From: Candidatus Cryosericum septentrionale
Lineage (GTDB): Bacteria > Caldisericota > Caldisericia > Cryosericales > Cryosericaceae
Direction of reading: 5' to 3'
NCBI RefSeq assembly: GCF_003570995.1
Contig: NZ_QXIY01000018.1
Span: 1 to 53,896, forward strand
DNA: 53,896 nucleotides
In this document: positions 1 through 9,317 of the stretch, piece after piece
Numbering within the stretch: position 1 is the stretch's first letter
Layout: the number at the start of each line of letters is the position of its first letter
Program-made: the position numbers and the translations under genes
The notes under the pieces: generated by a model
Told to the model about the DNA's origin: nothing
Seen by the model: only the letters and a program-made list of their open reading frames with translations
Databases searched by the model: none

Positions 1-1751
1 ACCGTGCAGAGTTCGGGAGTGAAGCCGTCGTACCAGGCGTCGCGCCAGTCGTTGGTGCTGCCGGTTTTCCCGGCTGCCTGCAGCCCGCTGATATGCGCGT
101 TGGGTGTGTTCTCATAGACGCCTCTCATCATTGCCTGCACAATCCAGGCAGTGGAGGTTGGCACGACCCGGGTCGCGGCGAAGTTGTGCTCCTCGATTGT
201 CGTGCCGTCCTGTGTTTCGATGCGCCGGATTGGATAGGGCGTGATGCGGACTCCTCCATTGGCGATCGTCGAGTATGCCTCGACCATTTCTAGGGGCGAG
301 ACCTCGAAGCTGCCGATGGCGAGAGACACATATGGTTTCAGAGGAGACGTGACACCCATCTTCCGAGCATAGTAGATGACCCTGTCGAGCCCTGTCCTGA
401 GTGTTGTCTTGGCAGCGATGATATTGGACGATTCCTTGATGGCATTGGCCACGGAGATCCGGCCAAACCATTGGTTGGTACCCAGCCATTCCGGGGGACT
501 CCAGCCGCCAAAGTTCGTGGGTTGCGAAGCGACAATCTCGGACGGGAAGGTTACGCCATTGTCGAATGCTGCGGTATAATCAAAGATCTTAAACGTTGAA
601 CCTGGTTGTCGAGGTGCCAGCACGCGGTTGAAGTTCGTCTCGTCGTAGTTGGTTCCGCCTACCATAGCCAGAATGTAGCCAGTTCTGGGGTCGACGCTCA
701 CCATGCCTACCTGGGGTTGGAAGACCCCAAGGGAATCGCGGTCGCTCTCGACGAACACCTTGTCTTTCTTGGCCTGATCCCAGACCTTCTGGACGGCTGA
801 TAGCGCCGCTTCCTGGAGCTTGGGGTCGATCGTCGTATAGATGCGCAGTCCCCCTTGATACAGCATCTCAGCGCCATACTGCTTCTCGACGATGGATTTG
901 ACGTAGTCGACGAACCACCCGATGCTTCCATAGGGGGACCGCATGCCGTTCTTGAGCGTGAGCTTCTCGGTCGCTGCGGTGTCGGCTTGCTCCTGCGTCA
1001 GGTAGTGGTTGCGCACCATCTTGCGCAGCACGAGTTGCTGCTGCTCGGTGGCCCGCTTCAGGTCGACGTATGGGTTGTACGCTGACGGGGCAGGGAGAAC
1101 GCCGACGATCATTGCCGACTGAGCTGCATCAAGGTCCCGTGCATGCACGCCGAAGTATCCGAGTGCTGCTGCCTCGATGCCGTACAGACCGTTGCCGTAG
1201 TACACGTAGTTGAGGTACATGTTCAGGATCTCCTCTTTCGTATACTGCTTCTCAAGCCTGTATGCAACGATGATCTCCTTGACCTTCCGTGCTATCGTGA
1301 CGTCAGTGTCATGGAGGATGGCCTGACGTGCAAGTTGCTGTGTCAGGGTGCTCGCTCCACGAATACCCCGTCCGAGAAGTGGGTCGATAAGGAGTCCTGC
1401 TATGATGCCGTGGAAATCGATGGCACCGTGGCTGAAGAATCGCTCATCTTCCGAGGCAATTAGCGTCTTGATGGCGATCTCGGAAATGTCCGCCAGCTGT
1501 TTGGGCAGGCGGTTCTCAGCAAAGTACACTGACGAGAGAAGGTTATCGTTGCGGTCGAACACCTGAGAAGCCATCGGCGTCTGGATGAACAACGCGCCGA
1601 CGGGGGGTACCTGGGTGGAGTAGTGTGCAAAAAGGAGAGCGACAAAGGCAGTCCCGGCAATTCCGACTGCCAGTATCGCGACAAGAAGCCATCCGAGTAT
1701 GGTCTTGAGCGGCGGACGAGCATGATGTCTGGGTGAGTTGGCGTGTTCCAT
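1..1751 (-). CDS. Class A penicillin-binding protein (PBP1A-like), 3' end cut by window
   Basis: This is a bifunctional peptidoglycan synthase: an N-terminal GT51 glycosyltransferase polymerises lipid II and a C-terminal transpeptidase cross-links the peptides outside the membrane. The ATG at 1751 is preceded by CAGGAGG about 11 bases upstream. One hydrophobic segment near residues 17-40 anchors the protein. The glycosyltransferase motifs EDERFFSH and GASTLTQQ are present, and the transpeptidase has GSTFK (near residue 385), SSN and KTGSTND (near residue 560). About 583 residues are visible and the frame is still open at base 1, so the extreme C terminus is missing. The start lies about 100 bases downstream of the minus-strand gene ending at 1855, and no strong terminator is seen between them. 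The family assignment is secure; the exact paralogue name is not. Confidence 0.95.
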   Translation of the reverse strand, partial: MEHANSPRHHARPPLKTILGWLLVAILAVGIAGTAFVALLFAHYSTQVPPVGALFIQTPMASQVFDRNDNLLSSVYFAENRLPKQLADISEIAIKTLIASEDERFFSHGAIDFHGIIAGLLIDPLLGRGIRGASTLTQQLARQAILHDTDVTIARKVKEIIVAYRLEKQYTKEEILNMYLNYVYYGNGLYGIEAAALGYFGVHARDLDAAQSAMIVGVLPAPSAYNPYVDLKRATEQQQLVLRKMVRNHYLTQEQADTAATEKLTLKNGMRSPYGSIGWFVDYVKSIVEKQYGAEMLYQGGLRIYTTIDPKLQEAALSAVQKVWDQAKKDKVFVESDRDSLGVFQPQVGMVSVDPRTGYILAMVGGTNYDETNFNRVLAPRQPGSTFKIFDYTAAFDNGVTFPSEIVASQPTNFGGWSPPEWLGTNQWFGRISVANAIKESSNIIAAKTTLRTGLDRVIYYARKMGVTSPLKPYVSLAIGSFEVSPLEMVEAYSTIANGGVRITPYPIRRIETQDGTTIEEHNFAATRVVPTSTAWIVQAMMRGVYENTPNAHISGLQAAGKTGSTNDWRDAWYDGFTPELCT

Positions 1752-1854
1752 GGTCAAGTGGTGCCTCCTGGTTGTCGACACGGAGTGACGGTACACAGGG
1801 TTCTGCGAAGAGCAGACATGGATGCCTGCCGTTCGATTCGGAACGTGTACGGTG

Positions 1855-2358
1855 CTACCGTGGTGACTTAAGCGTCTCCTTGCGAGCGGCAAAGTCCTGC
1901 GAGATGACCTCGAGACGCTTGCGGATATCTTTCAGTGTATCTCGCCGGCCAAGGTCCTTGGGCGACTCGAATGCAGTCTCGAGTTCATCGAGATTATCGT
2001 ATATCTGTGTTTCCAGTTGATAGACCCTCGACAGGAAATCGGGGTTGAGCTGTTCATCGGTGAAGAACGTCGTATCGCCATATCCGAGAAACTCTACCTT
2101 GTCACGCAGTTCGTTCATTGTTCGAAGGATCTTGGAGATGTCATCGACGACCGACGTTTCTGTGTCGTTTGCCTTCTCGATGACGTCAGAAAGGATTTCC
2201 CTCAGGTCGTCCAGCTTGAACACCATAGTGTCTCGCACCGTCTTGTCTGCAGTGCGGCGCTGGTCTTTGCCCTGATAGCCCACAAAATTCGGGATGCGAG
2301 CTGTCAGTTCTGCAAACCAGTCACGCGGCGTGCTTTCTGCGTCGACCTTGTCATCCAT
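1855..2358 (-). CDS. Unrecognised 167-residue charged helical protein
   Basis: I do not recognise a characterised family. The protein is soluble, acidic and lysine/arginine-rich, has no membrane segment and is predicted largely helical, with coiled-coil-like heptads over residues 45-150. Near the N terminus it has IPNFVGYQGKDQRR followed by ADKTVRD. That resembles an uncharacterised family with a PGYxGYxxKExRRxxDxxVR signature, but this is from memory and weak. The ATG at 2358 is chosen over an in-frame TTG at 2379 because AAGGGGG ends five bases before it and overlaps the TTG reading. It has its own promoter, divergent from clpC. Confidence 0.75.
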   Translation of the reverse strand: MDDKVDAESTPRDWFAELTARIPNFVGYQGKDQRRTADKTVRDTMVFKLDDLREILSDVIEKANDTETSVVDDISKILRTMNELRDKVEFLGYGDTTFFTDEQLNPDFLSRVYQLETQIYDNLDELETAFESPKDLGRRDTLKDIRKRLEVISQDFAARKETLKSPR

Positions 2359-2394
2359 AGCATCCCCCTTTGTTTCCAAGAGCCTACCTTATGG

Positions 2395-2423
2395 ATTCTA
2401 CATGTGGTGACAGAACAAGTCAA
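2395..2423 (-). promoter_or_regulatory. Sigma-70-type promoter for the 167-residue protein gene
   Basis: On the minus strand TTGACT (2423-2418) and TAGAAT (2400-2395) are separated by 17 bases. The predicted start of transcription near 2388 leaves a 30-base leader before the ATG at 2358. Confidence 0.6.
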
Positions 2424-2460
2424 ACCATGATGCTGGCCCGCTCTCGCCACAGTCGCCTGT

Positions 2461-2488
2461 TTGACGAAAGCCATGGGCGCAGTAAACT
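2461..2488 (+). promoter_or_regulatory. Candidate clpC promoter
   Basis: TTGACG (2461-2466) and TAAACT (2483-2488) are separated by 16 bases and lie about 75 bases before the clpC ATG. It is divergent from the promoter at 2395-2423. I saw no CIRCE-like or CtsR-like operator overlapping it. Confidence 0.4.
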
Positions 2489-2563
2489 ATCTTAGAAACA
2501 GATATGCGGGGGTCCGGCCCCCCTTTGCGTGACAGGCAGTGCCGGGAACGGAGGCATTATTCC

Positions 2564-5035
2564 ATGAACTGGGCAAACTTGACAGAACGTGCTCAAAAGG
2601 CCGTATGGATGGCACAGGAGTCGGCCAGCTCGCTGGGTAACGACTTCCTCGACACCGACCATCTGCTGATTGGTCTTGCCAAGCTGGAAGAAGGTATAGC
2701 GTATGAGGCTATGGTCGCCAGTGGCATCGATCTTCACAAACTGGTCGACTACGTTTCCGATCAGGTGCGAGGGGTCAAGCATAACAACTTCCTCGGCAGA
2801 AATGATGAGATCATCCTCACGCCCAGGGCCAAGAAGGTCCTTGATCTGGCTGAACGCGAGGCTATCAACCTCGGAGACGGGTATATCTCTACGGAACACA
2901 TCTTGCTGGCGATCGTTCACGAGGGTGGCGGTGTGGGTGTTCGGAGTCTGGAGGATGAAGGTGTCGATGTTTCGAAACTCGTGAACACGGTTCTGTCACT
3001 GCGTGGCACCGAGCACACGACGGAGTCCCAGCGCCCGGGTCACCAGCCGCGGCAGCGCACCAAGACGCCGACGCTTGACCAGTACAGTCGCGATCTGACA
3101 GAGATGGCTCGTCAGGGCAAGCTCGACCCCGTCATCGGCCGCGATAAGGAGACTGAGAGGCTGCTCCAGATATTGCTGCGACGAACCAAGAATAACCCCG
3201 TTCTCATCGGTGACCCCGGCGTAGGCAAGACCGCCATCGTCGAGGGGCTGGCACGGAAAATCGTTGCGGGCGAAGTGCCTGAACTTCTCAAGAACAAGCG
3301 CGTCATTTCGCTTGATATTCCAGGCCTTGTGGCGGGGACCAAATACCGTGGCGAATTCGAGGACCGGATGAAGAAGTTTCTGGCCGAGATGAAGACGGCC
3401 GGCAACACGGTCATTCTGTTCATCGACGAGCTGCACAACGTTGTAGGGGCCGGGTCCGCAGAAGGAAGTTCTATCGATGCGGCCAACATCCTCAAGCCGG
3501 CGTTGTCGAGAGGCGAGCTTCAGACGATTGGAGCCACCACGCTTGGAGAGTACCACAAATACATCGAGAAAGACCCGGCGCTCGAGCGCCGATTCCAGCC
3601 GATCGTCGTCAGCGAATCCACCATACCCGAGTCGATCGAAATCCTGAAGGGACTACGCGACAGGTATGAGGCTCACCATCGGGTAACCATTACGGACGCG
3701 GCCATCGAGGCTGCCGTCAGGCTCTCTGTGAAGTACATCACGAGCCGGTTCCTGCCGGACAAGGCAGTCGACCTCATGGATGAGGCCGGCGCCAAGGTAA
3801 GGCTTGCTTCTACCGTTCCGAGCGACGAATACCGTCAACTGCAGGACGAGCTCGACAAGATCGAGCGAGAGAAGGACGACGCCATTCGCAACCAGGAGTT
3901 CGAGAAGGCGGCGGGTCTGCGAGACCAGGAGCGGGACGTTCACGACAAGATCGAGACGATGAAAGGCAGCTCGTTTGTGGCATCGGCTGCACGGGAAGCA
4001 GTTGTGAGTCCGGATGACATTCGCGCCGTTGTGGCTCTGTGGACCAACATTCCAGCCGAGCGGCTTGCTGAGGATGAACGAGCAAAGCTGCTTCACCTCG
4101 AGGACGCTCTTCGGACAAGAGTTGTCGGGCAGGACCAGGCTGTAGCGCTCATGGCAGAGGCCCTGAGGCGTTCTCGTGCGGGGCTCAAGCATCCTACAAA
4201 GCCCATCGGGTCGTTCCTGTTCCTTGGCCCGACAGGCGTGGGAAAAACTGAACTGGCACGCGTCCTGGCCGAGGAGCTGTTTGGCACTGAGTCGTCGCTT
4301 ATCCGCCTCGACATGAGCGAGTACATGGAGAAGTTCGCGGTGTCTCGCCTGGTTGGCGCTCCTCCTGGCTATGTAGGATATGAAGAGGGTGGACAGTTGA
4401 CCGAGGCCGTGAGGCGTCGCCCATTCAGCATCGTTCTGTTCGACGAGATCGAGAAAGCCCACCCGGACGTCTTCGACATTCTGCTTCAGATCATGGACGA
4501 TGGACGTCTGACTGACTCGAGTGGAAGGACGGTCGATTTCCGGAACGCCGTCATTATCATGACGAGCAACATTGGAGGCGGGTTCAATCGGATGGGTGGG
4601 CTCGGGTTTAAGCTTCCCGGCGAGGGTGGTGAGGCAGAAGCCCACACTGCGTCCATGATGGACGAGCTCAAGCACAGCTTCAAGCCGGAATTCCTGAACC
4701 GGGTCGACGAGATCGTCGTGTTCAACCAATTGTCGGTCGAGGACATCGAGAAGATCGTAGCGATCCTGCTGAAGAGAGTAACCAAGGAGATCGAGGAGGA
4801 GGACATGCACCTTCAGTTCAGCCCCGAGCTCGTGTCGTATCTTGCACGCAAGGGCTTCAATCCCGAGTATGGTGCCAGGCCTCTGCTGAGATTGATCCAG
4901 CACGAGGTGGAAAACGAGCTGTCATATCGGATCCTGGAGGGTGAGTTCAAGCATGGCGATACCATTGTCGTGACGAGCGACGGCCAGAAGGTGGTCTTCG
5001 AGTCAGCACGGAAAGAGCTTGTGCCAGCCCAATAG
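2564..5035 (+). CDS. clpC: ATP-dependent Clp protease ATPase subunit ClpC
   Basis: This is an AAA+ unfoldase that feeds substrates to ClpP in the cytoplasm. It has the ClpC layout over 823 residues: a double Clp N-domain repeat (about 3-145), a D1 ATPase with GDPGVGKT (near 216) and Walker B FIDELH, a UVR-type middle coiled coil (about 425-460), and a D2 ATPase with GPTGVGKT (near 555) and [10 protein letters not shown], then the C-terminal D2-small domain. The start at 2564 is preferred to an upstream in-frame codon at 2504 because GGAGG lies nine bases before it and [11 protein letters not shown] is the normal ClpC N terminus. clpP and the mcsA/mcsB/ctsR genes that accompany clpC in many Firmicutes are not in the window. 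Confidence 0.97.
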   Translation: MNWANLTERAQKAVWMAQESASSLGNDFLDTDHLLIGLAKLEEGIAYEAMVASGIDLHKLVDYVSDQVRGVKHNNFLGRNDEIILTPRAKKVLDLAEREAINLGDGYISTEHILLAIVHEGGGVGVRSLEDEGVDVSKLVNTVLSLRGTEHTTESQRPGHQPRQRTKTPTLDQYSRDLTEMARQGKLDPVIGRDKETERLLQILLRRTKNNPVLIGDPGVGKTAIVEGLARKIVAGEVPELLKNKRVISLDIPGLVAGTKYRGEFEDRMKKFLAEMKTAGNTVILFIDELHNVVGAGSAEGSSIDAANILKPALSRGELQTIGATTLGEYHKYIEKDPALERRFQPIVVSESTIPESIEILKGLRDRYEAHHRVTITDAAIEAAVRLSVKYITSRFLPDKAVDLMDEAGAKVRLASTVPSDEYRQLQDELDKIEREKDDAIRNQEFEKAAGLRDQERDVHDKIETMKGSSFVASAAREAVVSPDDIRAVVALWTNIPAERLAEDERAKLLHLEDALRTRVVGQDQAVALMAEALRRSRAGLKHPTKPIGSFLFLGPTGVGKTELARVLAEELFGTESSLIRLDMSEYMEKFAVSRLVGAPPGYVGYEEGGQLTEAVRRRPFSIVLFDEIEKAHPDVFDILLQIMDDGRLTDSSGRTVDFRNAVIIMTSNIGGGFNRMGGLGFKLPGEGGEAEAHTASMMDELKHSFKPEFLNRVDEIVVFNQLSVEDIEKIVAILLKRVTKEIEEEDMHLQFSPELVSYLARKGFNPEYGARPLLRLIQHEVENELSYRILEGEFKHGDTIVVTSDGQKVVFESARKELVPAQ

Positions 5036-5044
5036 GCTGGAGTC

Positions 5045-6850
5045 ATGAACCCGAAAAGCATACGGAACTTCTGTATCATTGCCCATATTGATCACGGCAA
5101 GTCCACGCTTGCCGACCGTTTTCTTGAGCGAGCCGGCTTCATCCTGAAAAACAAGGGTGATCAGGTCCTGGATCAGATGGACATCGAGAAGGAACGCGGC
5201 ATCACGATCAAGGCACATCCCATCCGCCTGACCTATACCGGACGAGACGGTTCGCCGGTGGTGTTTAATCTGATTGATACGCCCGGCCACGTCGACTTCA
5301 ACTACGAAGTCTCGCGCAGCATAGCCGCCTGCGAAGGAGCTGTGCTTATCGTGGACGCGACACAGGGTGTCGAGGCGCAGACTGTTGCCAATACCTACCT
5401 CGCGCTGAATCACAACCTCACGATCATCACTGCTGTCAATAAGATCGATTTGCCAAACGCCGACGTGGACGAGACGAAACGGGAGATCGAGGAGATCATC
5501 GGACTCGATGCATCGGACGCGTCACTTGTTAGCGCAAAGACGGGGCTCGGAGTGGACGAGCTGCTTCGCGTCATCGAGGACAAGCTTCCGAGTCCTTCCG
5601 GCGACGCAGGCGCCCCTCTTAAGTGTCTCGTGTTCGACTCACACTTTGATACCTACAAGGGCGTAGTTGTTCACATCAGGGTTTTCGAAGGGACCATCCA
5701 GAAGGGAGACCGTATCCAGTTCATGGCCACTGGCACCGAGTTCGATGTCGTCGAAGTGGGGTACTTCGAACTGACGCCTGTCGTGACGGATGTCCTGACA
5801 GCCGGGGACGTCGGCTACTTCGCAGCGGTGATCCGGGTTCCTGCTGAGGTTCATATCGGGGACACCGTGACGAGCGCAGCCCGGCCGACTGCTGAGCCCG
5901 TACCGGGGTACAGGCCGGTGCTCCCAATGGTTTTTGCGGGACTCTACCCTATTGATGCCAACGACTATGAGGGGCTCAAGTCATCACTGCAGCGGCTGCA
6001 GCTGAACGATGCTTCTCTCACGTTTGAACCTGAATCGTCGGGGGCCCTTGGTTTTGGGTTCCGGTGCGGGTTTTCCGGACTCCTGCACCTTGAGGTCATC
6101 ACGGAGCGCCTCCGCCGCGAGTACAACCAGGACATTATCGTCACCGTTCCGAATGTGCGGTATCGTGTCATAAAGCGCAATACCGGAGAAGAAGTCCTTG
6201 CTGACAGTCCTTCGAAGTTTCCCCCACTGGGAGAGATCGAACGCATCGAGGAGCCCTTCGTCAAAGCCGAGATTGTGGTACCGCATGAAGCTATCGGAGA
6301 CGTCATGGAACTCGCCAACAAGCGCAGGGGCAAATATGTCAACATGTCCTACCCCGAGAGCCGGCGGGCGATCCTGCAATATGAACTTCCATTGTCCGAG
6401 ATCATCACGGATTTCTTCGATCGGCTCAAGTCAATTACGAAGGGGTATGGAACGCTTGACTACGAGTTCGCAGGGTACCGCAAAGAACGGCTCGCCAAGG
6501 TCGATGTCCTGGTCAACGGAACGCCCGTCGACGCACTATCGTTCATCGCCTACGAAGATGAAGTCCAGCATATCGCAAGGTCGATGCTACAGCGACTGCG
6601 CAAGTACGTTCCCCGGCAGATGTACGAAGTTGCGTTGCAAGCCGCAATTGGTGGGAAGATTGTAGCGCGCGAGAGCATCGTCCAGTTGCGCAAGGACGTC
6701 TTGGCCAAGTGCTATGGTGGGGACGTCACGCGAAAACGGAAGCTTCTGGAGAAACAGAAAGAGGGCAAGAAGAAGATGAAGCAGATCGGCAAGGTGAGCA
6801 TCCCCCAGGAGGCGTTTCTCTCCATTCTTAAGCGTGAGTCGGACGACTAG
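5045..6850 (+). CDS. lepA: Elongation factor 4 (LepA), ribosome back-translocating GTPase
   Basis: LepA binds the ribosome and affects translocation and initiation under stress. The 601-residue length is standard. The GTPase domain carries AHIDHGKST (G1), DTPGHVDF (G3) and NKID (G4); EF-Tu-like domain II, the EF-G-like domains and the family-specific LepA C-terminal domain follow and reach the end. It starts nine bases after clpC, with GGAG close upstream, so it is probably co-transcribed with clpC. Its 3' end overlaps hemW by 17 bases, the lepA-hemW order common in Firmicutes. Confidence 0.98.
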   Translation: MNPKSIRNFCIIAHIDHGKSTLADRFLERAGFILKNKGDQVLDQMDIEKERGITIKAHPIRLTYTGRDGSPVVFNLIDTPGHVDFNYEVSRSIAACEGAVLIVDATQGVEAQTVANTYLALNHNLTIITAVNKIDLPNADVDETKREIEEIIGLDASDASLVSAKTGLGVDELLRVIEDKLPSPSGDAGAPLKCLVFDSHFDTYKGVVVHIRVFEGTIQKGDRIQFMATGTEFDVVEVGYFELTPVVTDVLTAGDVGYFAAVIRVPAEVHIGDTVTSAARPTAEPVPGYRPVLPMVFAGLYPIDANDYEGLKSSLQRLQLNDASLTFEPESSGALGFGFRCGFSGLLHLEVITERLRREYNQDIIVTVPNVRYRVIKRNTGEEVLADSPSKFPPLGEIERIEEPFVKAEIVVPHEAIGDVMELANKRRGKYVNMSYPESRRAILQYELPLSEIITDFFDRLKSITKGYGTLDYEFAGYRKERLAKVDVLVNGTPVDALSFIAYEDEVQHIARSMLQRLRKYVPRQMYEVALQAAIGGKIVARESIVQLRKDVLAKCYGGDVTRKRKLLEKQKEGKKKMKQIGKVSIPQEAFLSILKRESDD

Positions 6851-7988
6851 ACCGGTCGGCATCTATATCCATATCCCCTTCTGTCGCAGAAGGTGCAACT
6901 ATTGTGACTTCCTGTCGACAGGAGAGGCAACGGGTGTTCCCAACGAATATGTGGACGCGTTGCTTTCCGAGTGGGGACTGTGGGCTGAGACATTGCGTCG
7001 ACAGGACCTCGGTGTGCGGTCCATCTACGTGGGCGGCGGTACACCTTCCCTGTTGGAGCCTCTTCAGCTTCGGCGGCTGATCGAGGGGGTGAGGTCTGCT
7101 GTGCCGGCAATGCCGGATTGTGAGATCACCATGGAGAGCAATCCGGACAGCCTCGATGCTGCGAGAATTCGGGCGTACGCCGGCGCGGGTATCAACCGCT
7201 TGAGTGTTGGAGTCCAGAGCTTCAACGATTGCGCGCTGGAGAGACTGGGACGCCTGCACGATTCGGCCGGGGCCGACCGCGCACTTCAGCAGGCGCGGGA
7301 GGCGGGGATTCACAACCTGTCTCTGGACCTCATGTATGGACTTCCCGGTTCCTTGCCTGGTGAAGAGGTTGCCTCGTTGAGACACGCCATCGAGCTTTCT
7401 CCGGAGCACATCTCCTGGTACAACCTGACCCTGGCTGCCGGCACCCCGTTGGCCATGTCCGTCGCTGAAGGTCGTGAGGTGATGCCAGACGACGACACGG
7501 TTCTGGGAACGATGCGGGAGGGATGGAGCCTGCTTGCGGAAAGCGGGTTTGAGCACTACGAGATCTCCAATTTCGCCCGTCCCGGTTTTGTCTCGCAACA
7601 CAATCTTGGCTACTGGCTGTTCACCGACTACGTCGGTCTCGGCCTGGGAGCGTCTGGATTCGTGTCAGGCAAAAGATGGACGAATGTCAGTAACATGGCA
7701 GTGTACCTCGCTGCCGTTCTGGGTGGCAGGTTTCCTGTCGAGAGCGAAGAGCGGCTCGAGGGTCGTTTTCGGGAAGGCGAGTATGCGATGTTGCGCATGC
7801 GCTTGCCCGGTGCCGGCCTCGATTTCGCGACCTTCAGCGAGCTGTTTCGAGACGACGCGCAGGTCGTCTTTCGTGAGGCTTTTGCCCGGCTCATGGGTGA
7901 TGGACTCATCAGCGTCCTGGAAGACAGGGCTGTATGTACACAGAAGGGCCTCGAACTGAACAACCTCGTGGCCGGGGCACTCATCTGA
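6834..7988 (+). CDS. hemW: Radical SAM protein HemW (coproporphyrinogen III oxidase-like)
   Basis: The 384-residue protein is a HemN-like radical SAM enzyme. CRRRCNYC in the N terminus supplies the CX3CX2C ligands of the 4Fe-4S cluster, GGGTPS is the SAM-contacting glycine motif, and a C-terminal HemN_C-type region follows. The short N terminus (GIYIHIPFC near residue 9) and its place behind lepA fit HemW, a heme chaperone, better than true HemN. The GTG start at 6834 lies inside the end of lepA. No other heme genes are in the window. The family is certain; HemW rather than HemN is inferred from context. Confidence 0.9.
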   Translation: MSRTTRPVGIYIHIPFCRRRCNYCDFLSTGEATGVPNEYVDALLSEWGLWAETLRRQDLGVRSIYVGGGTPSLLEPLQLRRLIEGVRSAVPAMPDCEITMESNPDSLDAARIRAYAGAGINRLSVGVQSFNDCALERLGRLHDSAGADRALQQAREAGIHNLSLDLMYGLPGSLPGEEVASLRHAIELSPEHISWYNLTLAAGTPLAMSVAEGREVMPDDDTVLGTMREGWSLLAESGFEHYEISNFARPGFVSQHNLGYWLFTDYVGLGLGASGFVSGKRWTNVSNMAVYLAAVLGGRFPVESEERLEGRFREGEYAMLRMRLPGAGLDFATFSELFRDDAQVVFREAFARLMGDGLISVLEDRAVCTQKGLELNNLVAGALI

Positions 7989-7999
7989 GGACAGCGAAA

Positions 8000-8022
8000 G
8001 CCCCGGCCATCAAGGCCGGGGC
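8000..8022. terminator. Bidirectional hairpin terminator between hemW and ychF
   Basis: A perfect 9-bp GC-rich stem GCCCCGGCC/GGCCGGGGC with a 5-base loop lies between the convergent hemW and ychF genes. On the minus strand the stem is followed by a short T run (TTTC); on the plus strand there is none, so it may act mainly on ychF transcripts. Confidence 0.7.
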
Positions 8023-8044
8023 TGATGGCGACGGTCGTCCCCCG

Positions 8045-9103
8045 TCAGTGAGAAACGTTGAACCGGAAGTGGGCGATCTCCTTGTTTTTCACGATGTAAC
8101 TTTCACCCTCTATCCGCAGCAGTCCCTTCTCTTTGGCAACCTTGAAGGAGTTGTCGGCTTTACGGAAGTCATCCAGCGAGATGACTTCGGCTGCAATGAA
8201 TCCGCGCGCGATATCCGTGTGAATCTTCCCTGCGGCACCCCGGGCACGGGTGCCGGTCTCGATGACCCAAGCCTTGCACTCGTCTTCTCCCGCAGTGTAG
8301 AAGGTCTCGAGCTTGAGCAGCTGATATGCTCTGCCAATAAACGTGTCGATAACCGATCCGGACAGACCAAATTCCTGCAGGAACTCGAGTTGTTCAGCAG
8401 CGGGGAGTTCGGCGATCTCGCGTTCCAGTTTTGCATCCAGCACCATGACCGTTGCATCCACCTGATCTGCAGCAGCCGTGAGGTCCGCCTCGAGGTTTCT
8501 GGCCGCGGTTTCGTCCGTCATCGTGATATTGATGACATACATCACCGGCTTCAGCGTAATGAACGCGTAGGAAGTGAGAAGGCTCTTGTCTTCATCAGAC
8601 AGGCCGAGGCTACGCAGCCCCTTTCCTCCCGAAAGGCATGACTGGGCACTCGAGAGGAGGTCCCGCTCCCGTTCGAGCAGAGGCGTCATTTTCTCCTTTT
8701 TCATACGCTCGAGCCGGTGTTCTACGATTTCCAGATCCACCAGAGCAAGGTCCAGTTCGAAATTCTCTATCTGCTCCCTGAGGCTTGTGGCAGAAGCTGC
8801 CTGTGTGAATGCGTCAAATACCTCAACCAGCGCCTCGACGTTCTTCACGTCTTTCAGCAGCTCGTTGCGTCGTGAAGCGTTTTCCTGGCCCGACGGTATG
8901 CCCGGAACATCAGCAAACTCAACGCTGGCGGGCGTCGTCTTCTTGGGCTTGAAGACCTCGGCCAGATAGTCCAGGTCAGTGTCGGCGACGCCGACAGCCG
9001 CGAGGTTCGTCTTGGACTGTGATACCTGCGTGGTTCCCCTGCTCAGTGCTCCGAACAGCGTGGTCTTGCCCGTCTGAGGCAGACCGATTATTCCAATCTT
9101 CAT
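8045..9103 (-). CDS. ychF: Redox-sensitive ribosome-associated ATPase/GTPase YchF
   Basis: YchF is an Obg-related P-loop nucleotidase (OLA1 family) that binds ribosomes and prefers ATP. The 352-residue protein has GLPQTGKTTLF (G1) at the N terminus, ADVPG (G3), a helical insertion and a C-terminal TGS domain ending in FRFNV. The ATG at 9103 is chosen because AAGGAG lies six bases upstream and MKIGIIGLPQTGK is the usual start; longer readings have no ribosome-binding site. It is monocistronic, with a strong promoter at 9151-9179 and a hairpin terminator beyond its stop. Confidence 0.97.
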   Translation of the reverse strand: MKIGIIGLPQTGKTTLFGALSRGTTQVSQSKTNLAAVGVADTDLDYLAEVFKPKKTTPASVEFADVPGIPSGQENASRRNELLKDVKNVEALVEVFDAFTQAASATSLREQIENFELDLALVDLEIVEHRLERMKKEKMTPLLERERDLLSSAQSCLSGGKGLRSLGLSDEDKSLLTSYAFITLKPVMYVINITMTDETAARNLEADLTAAADQVDATVMVLDAKLEREIAELPAAEQLEFLQEFGLSGSVIDTFIGRAYQLLKLETFYTAGEDECKAWVIETGTRARGAAGKIHTDIARGFIAAEVISLDDFRKADNSFKVAKEKGLLRIEGESYIVKNKEIAHFRFNVSH

Positions 9104-9150
9104 TGGCAACTCCTTCTCATATACTCGTTCATGCTTGTGGGCTCTTGTCC

Positions 9151-9179
9151 AGTATACTTGCGTCATAAACCTGTTTCAA
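9151..9179 (-). promoter_or_regulatory. Strong sigma-70-type promoter of ychF
   Basis: TTGAAA (9179-9174) and TATACT (9156-9151) have an ideal 17-base spacer on the minus strand, giving a leader of about 40 bases. Confidence 0.75.
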
Positions 9180-9263
9180 GGATCGCGAGGCAATGAACCT
9201 CGCAGGACAGGTGGAACCTGGCCAGGACGGGCTGTTGGGCGTATACCTCGTGCAACCGGCCGA

Positions 9264-9292
9264 TTGACATCGTGAGGCTGACATTATACACT
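9264..9292 (+). promoter_or_regulatory. Strong promoter of the gene at 9318
   Basis: A consensus TTGACA (9264-9269) is followed after 17 bases by TACACT (9287-9292). Transcription should start near 9299, downstream of the in-frame TTG at 9294, so it supports the ATG at 9318. Confidence 0.65.
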
Positions 9293-9317
9293 GTTGCCTC
9301 TGGAGACAACATATCAG

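Noticed and set aside
3653-4903. 416-codon open frame on the minus strand inside clpC
   Set aside because: It is antisense to the highly conserved ClpC D1-D2 region, has no Shine-Dalgarno site and no family resemblance. Codon bias of G+C-rich genes produces such frames, and similar ones oppose lepA, hemW, korA and metG.
6828-7601. 257-codon open frame opposing hemW
   Set aside because: The hemW frame holds the radical SAM motifs; the opposing frame is compositionally biased and has no start site.
9294-9317. TTG at 9294 as start of the 247-residue protein
   Set aside because: It lies at or before the expected transcription start of the promoter at 9264-9292 and has no ribosome-binding site.
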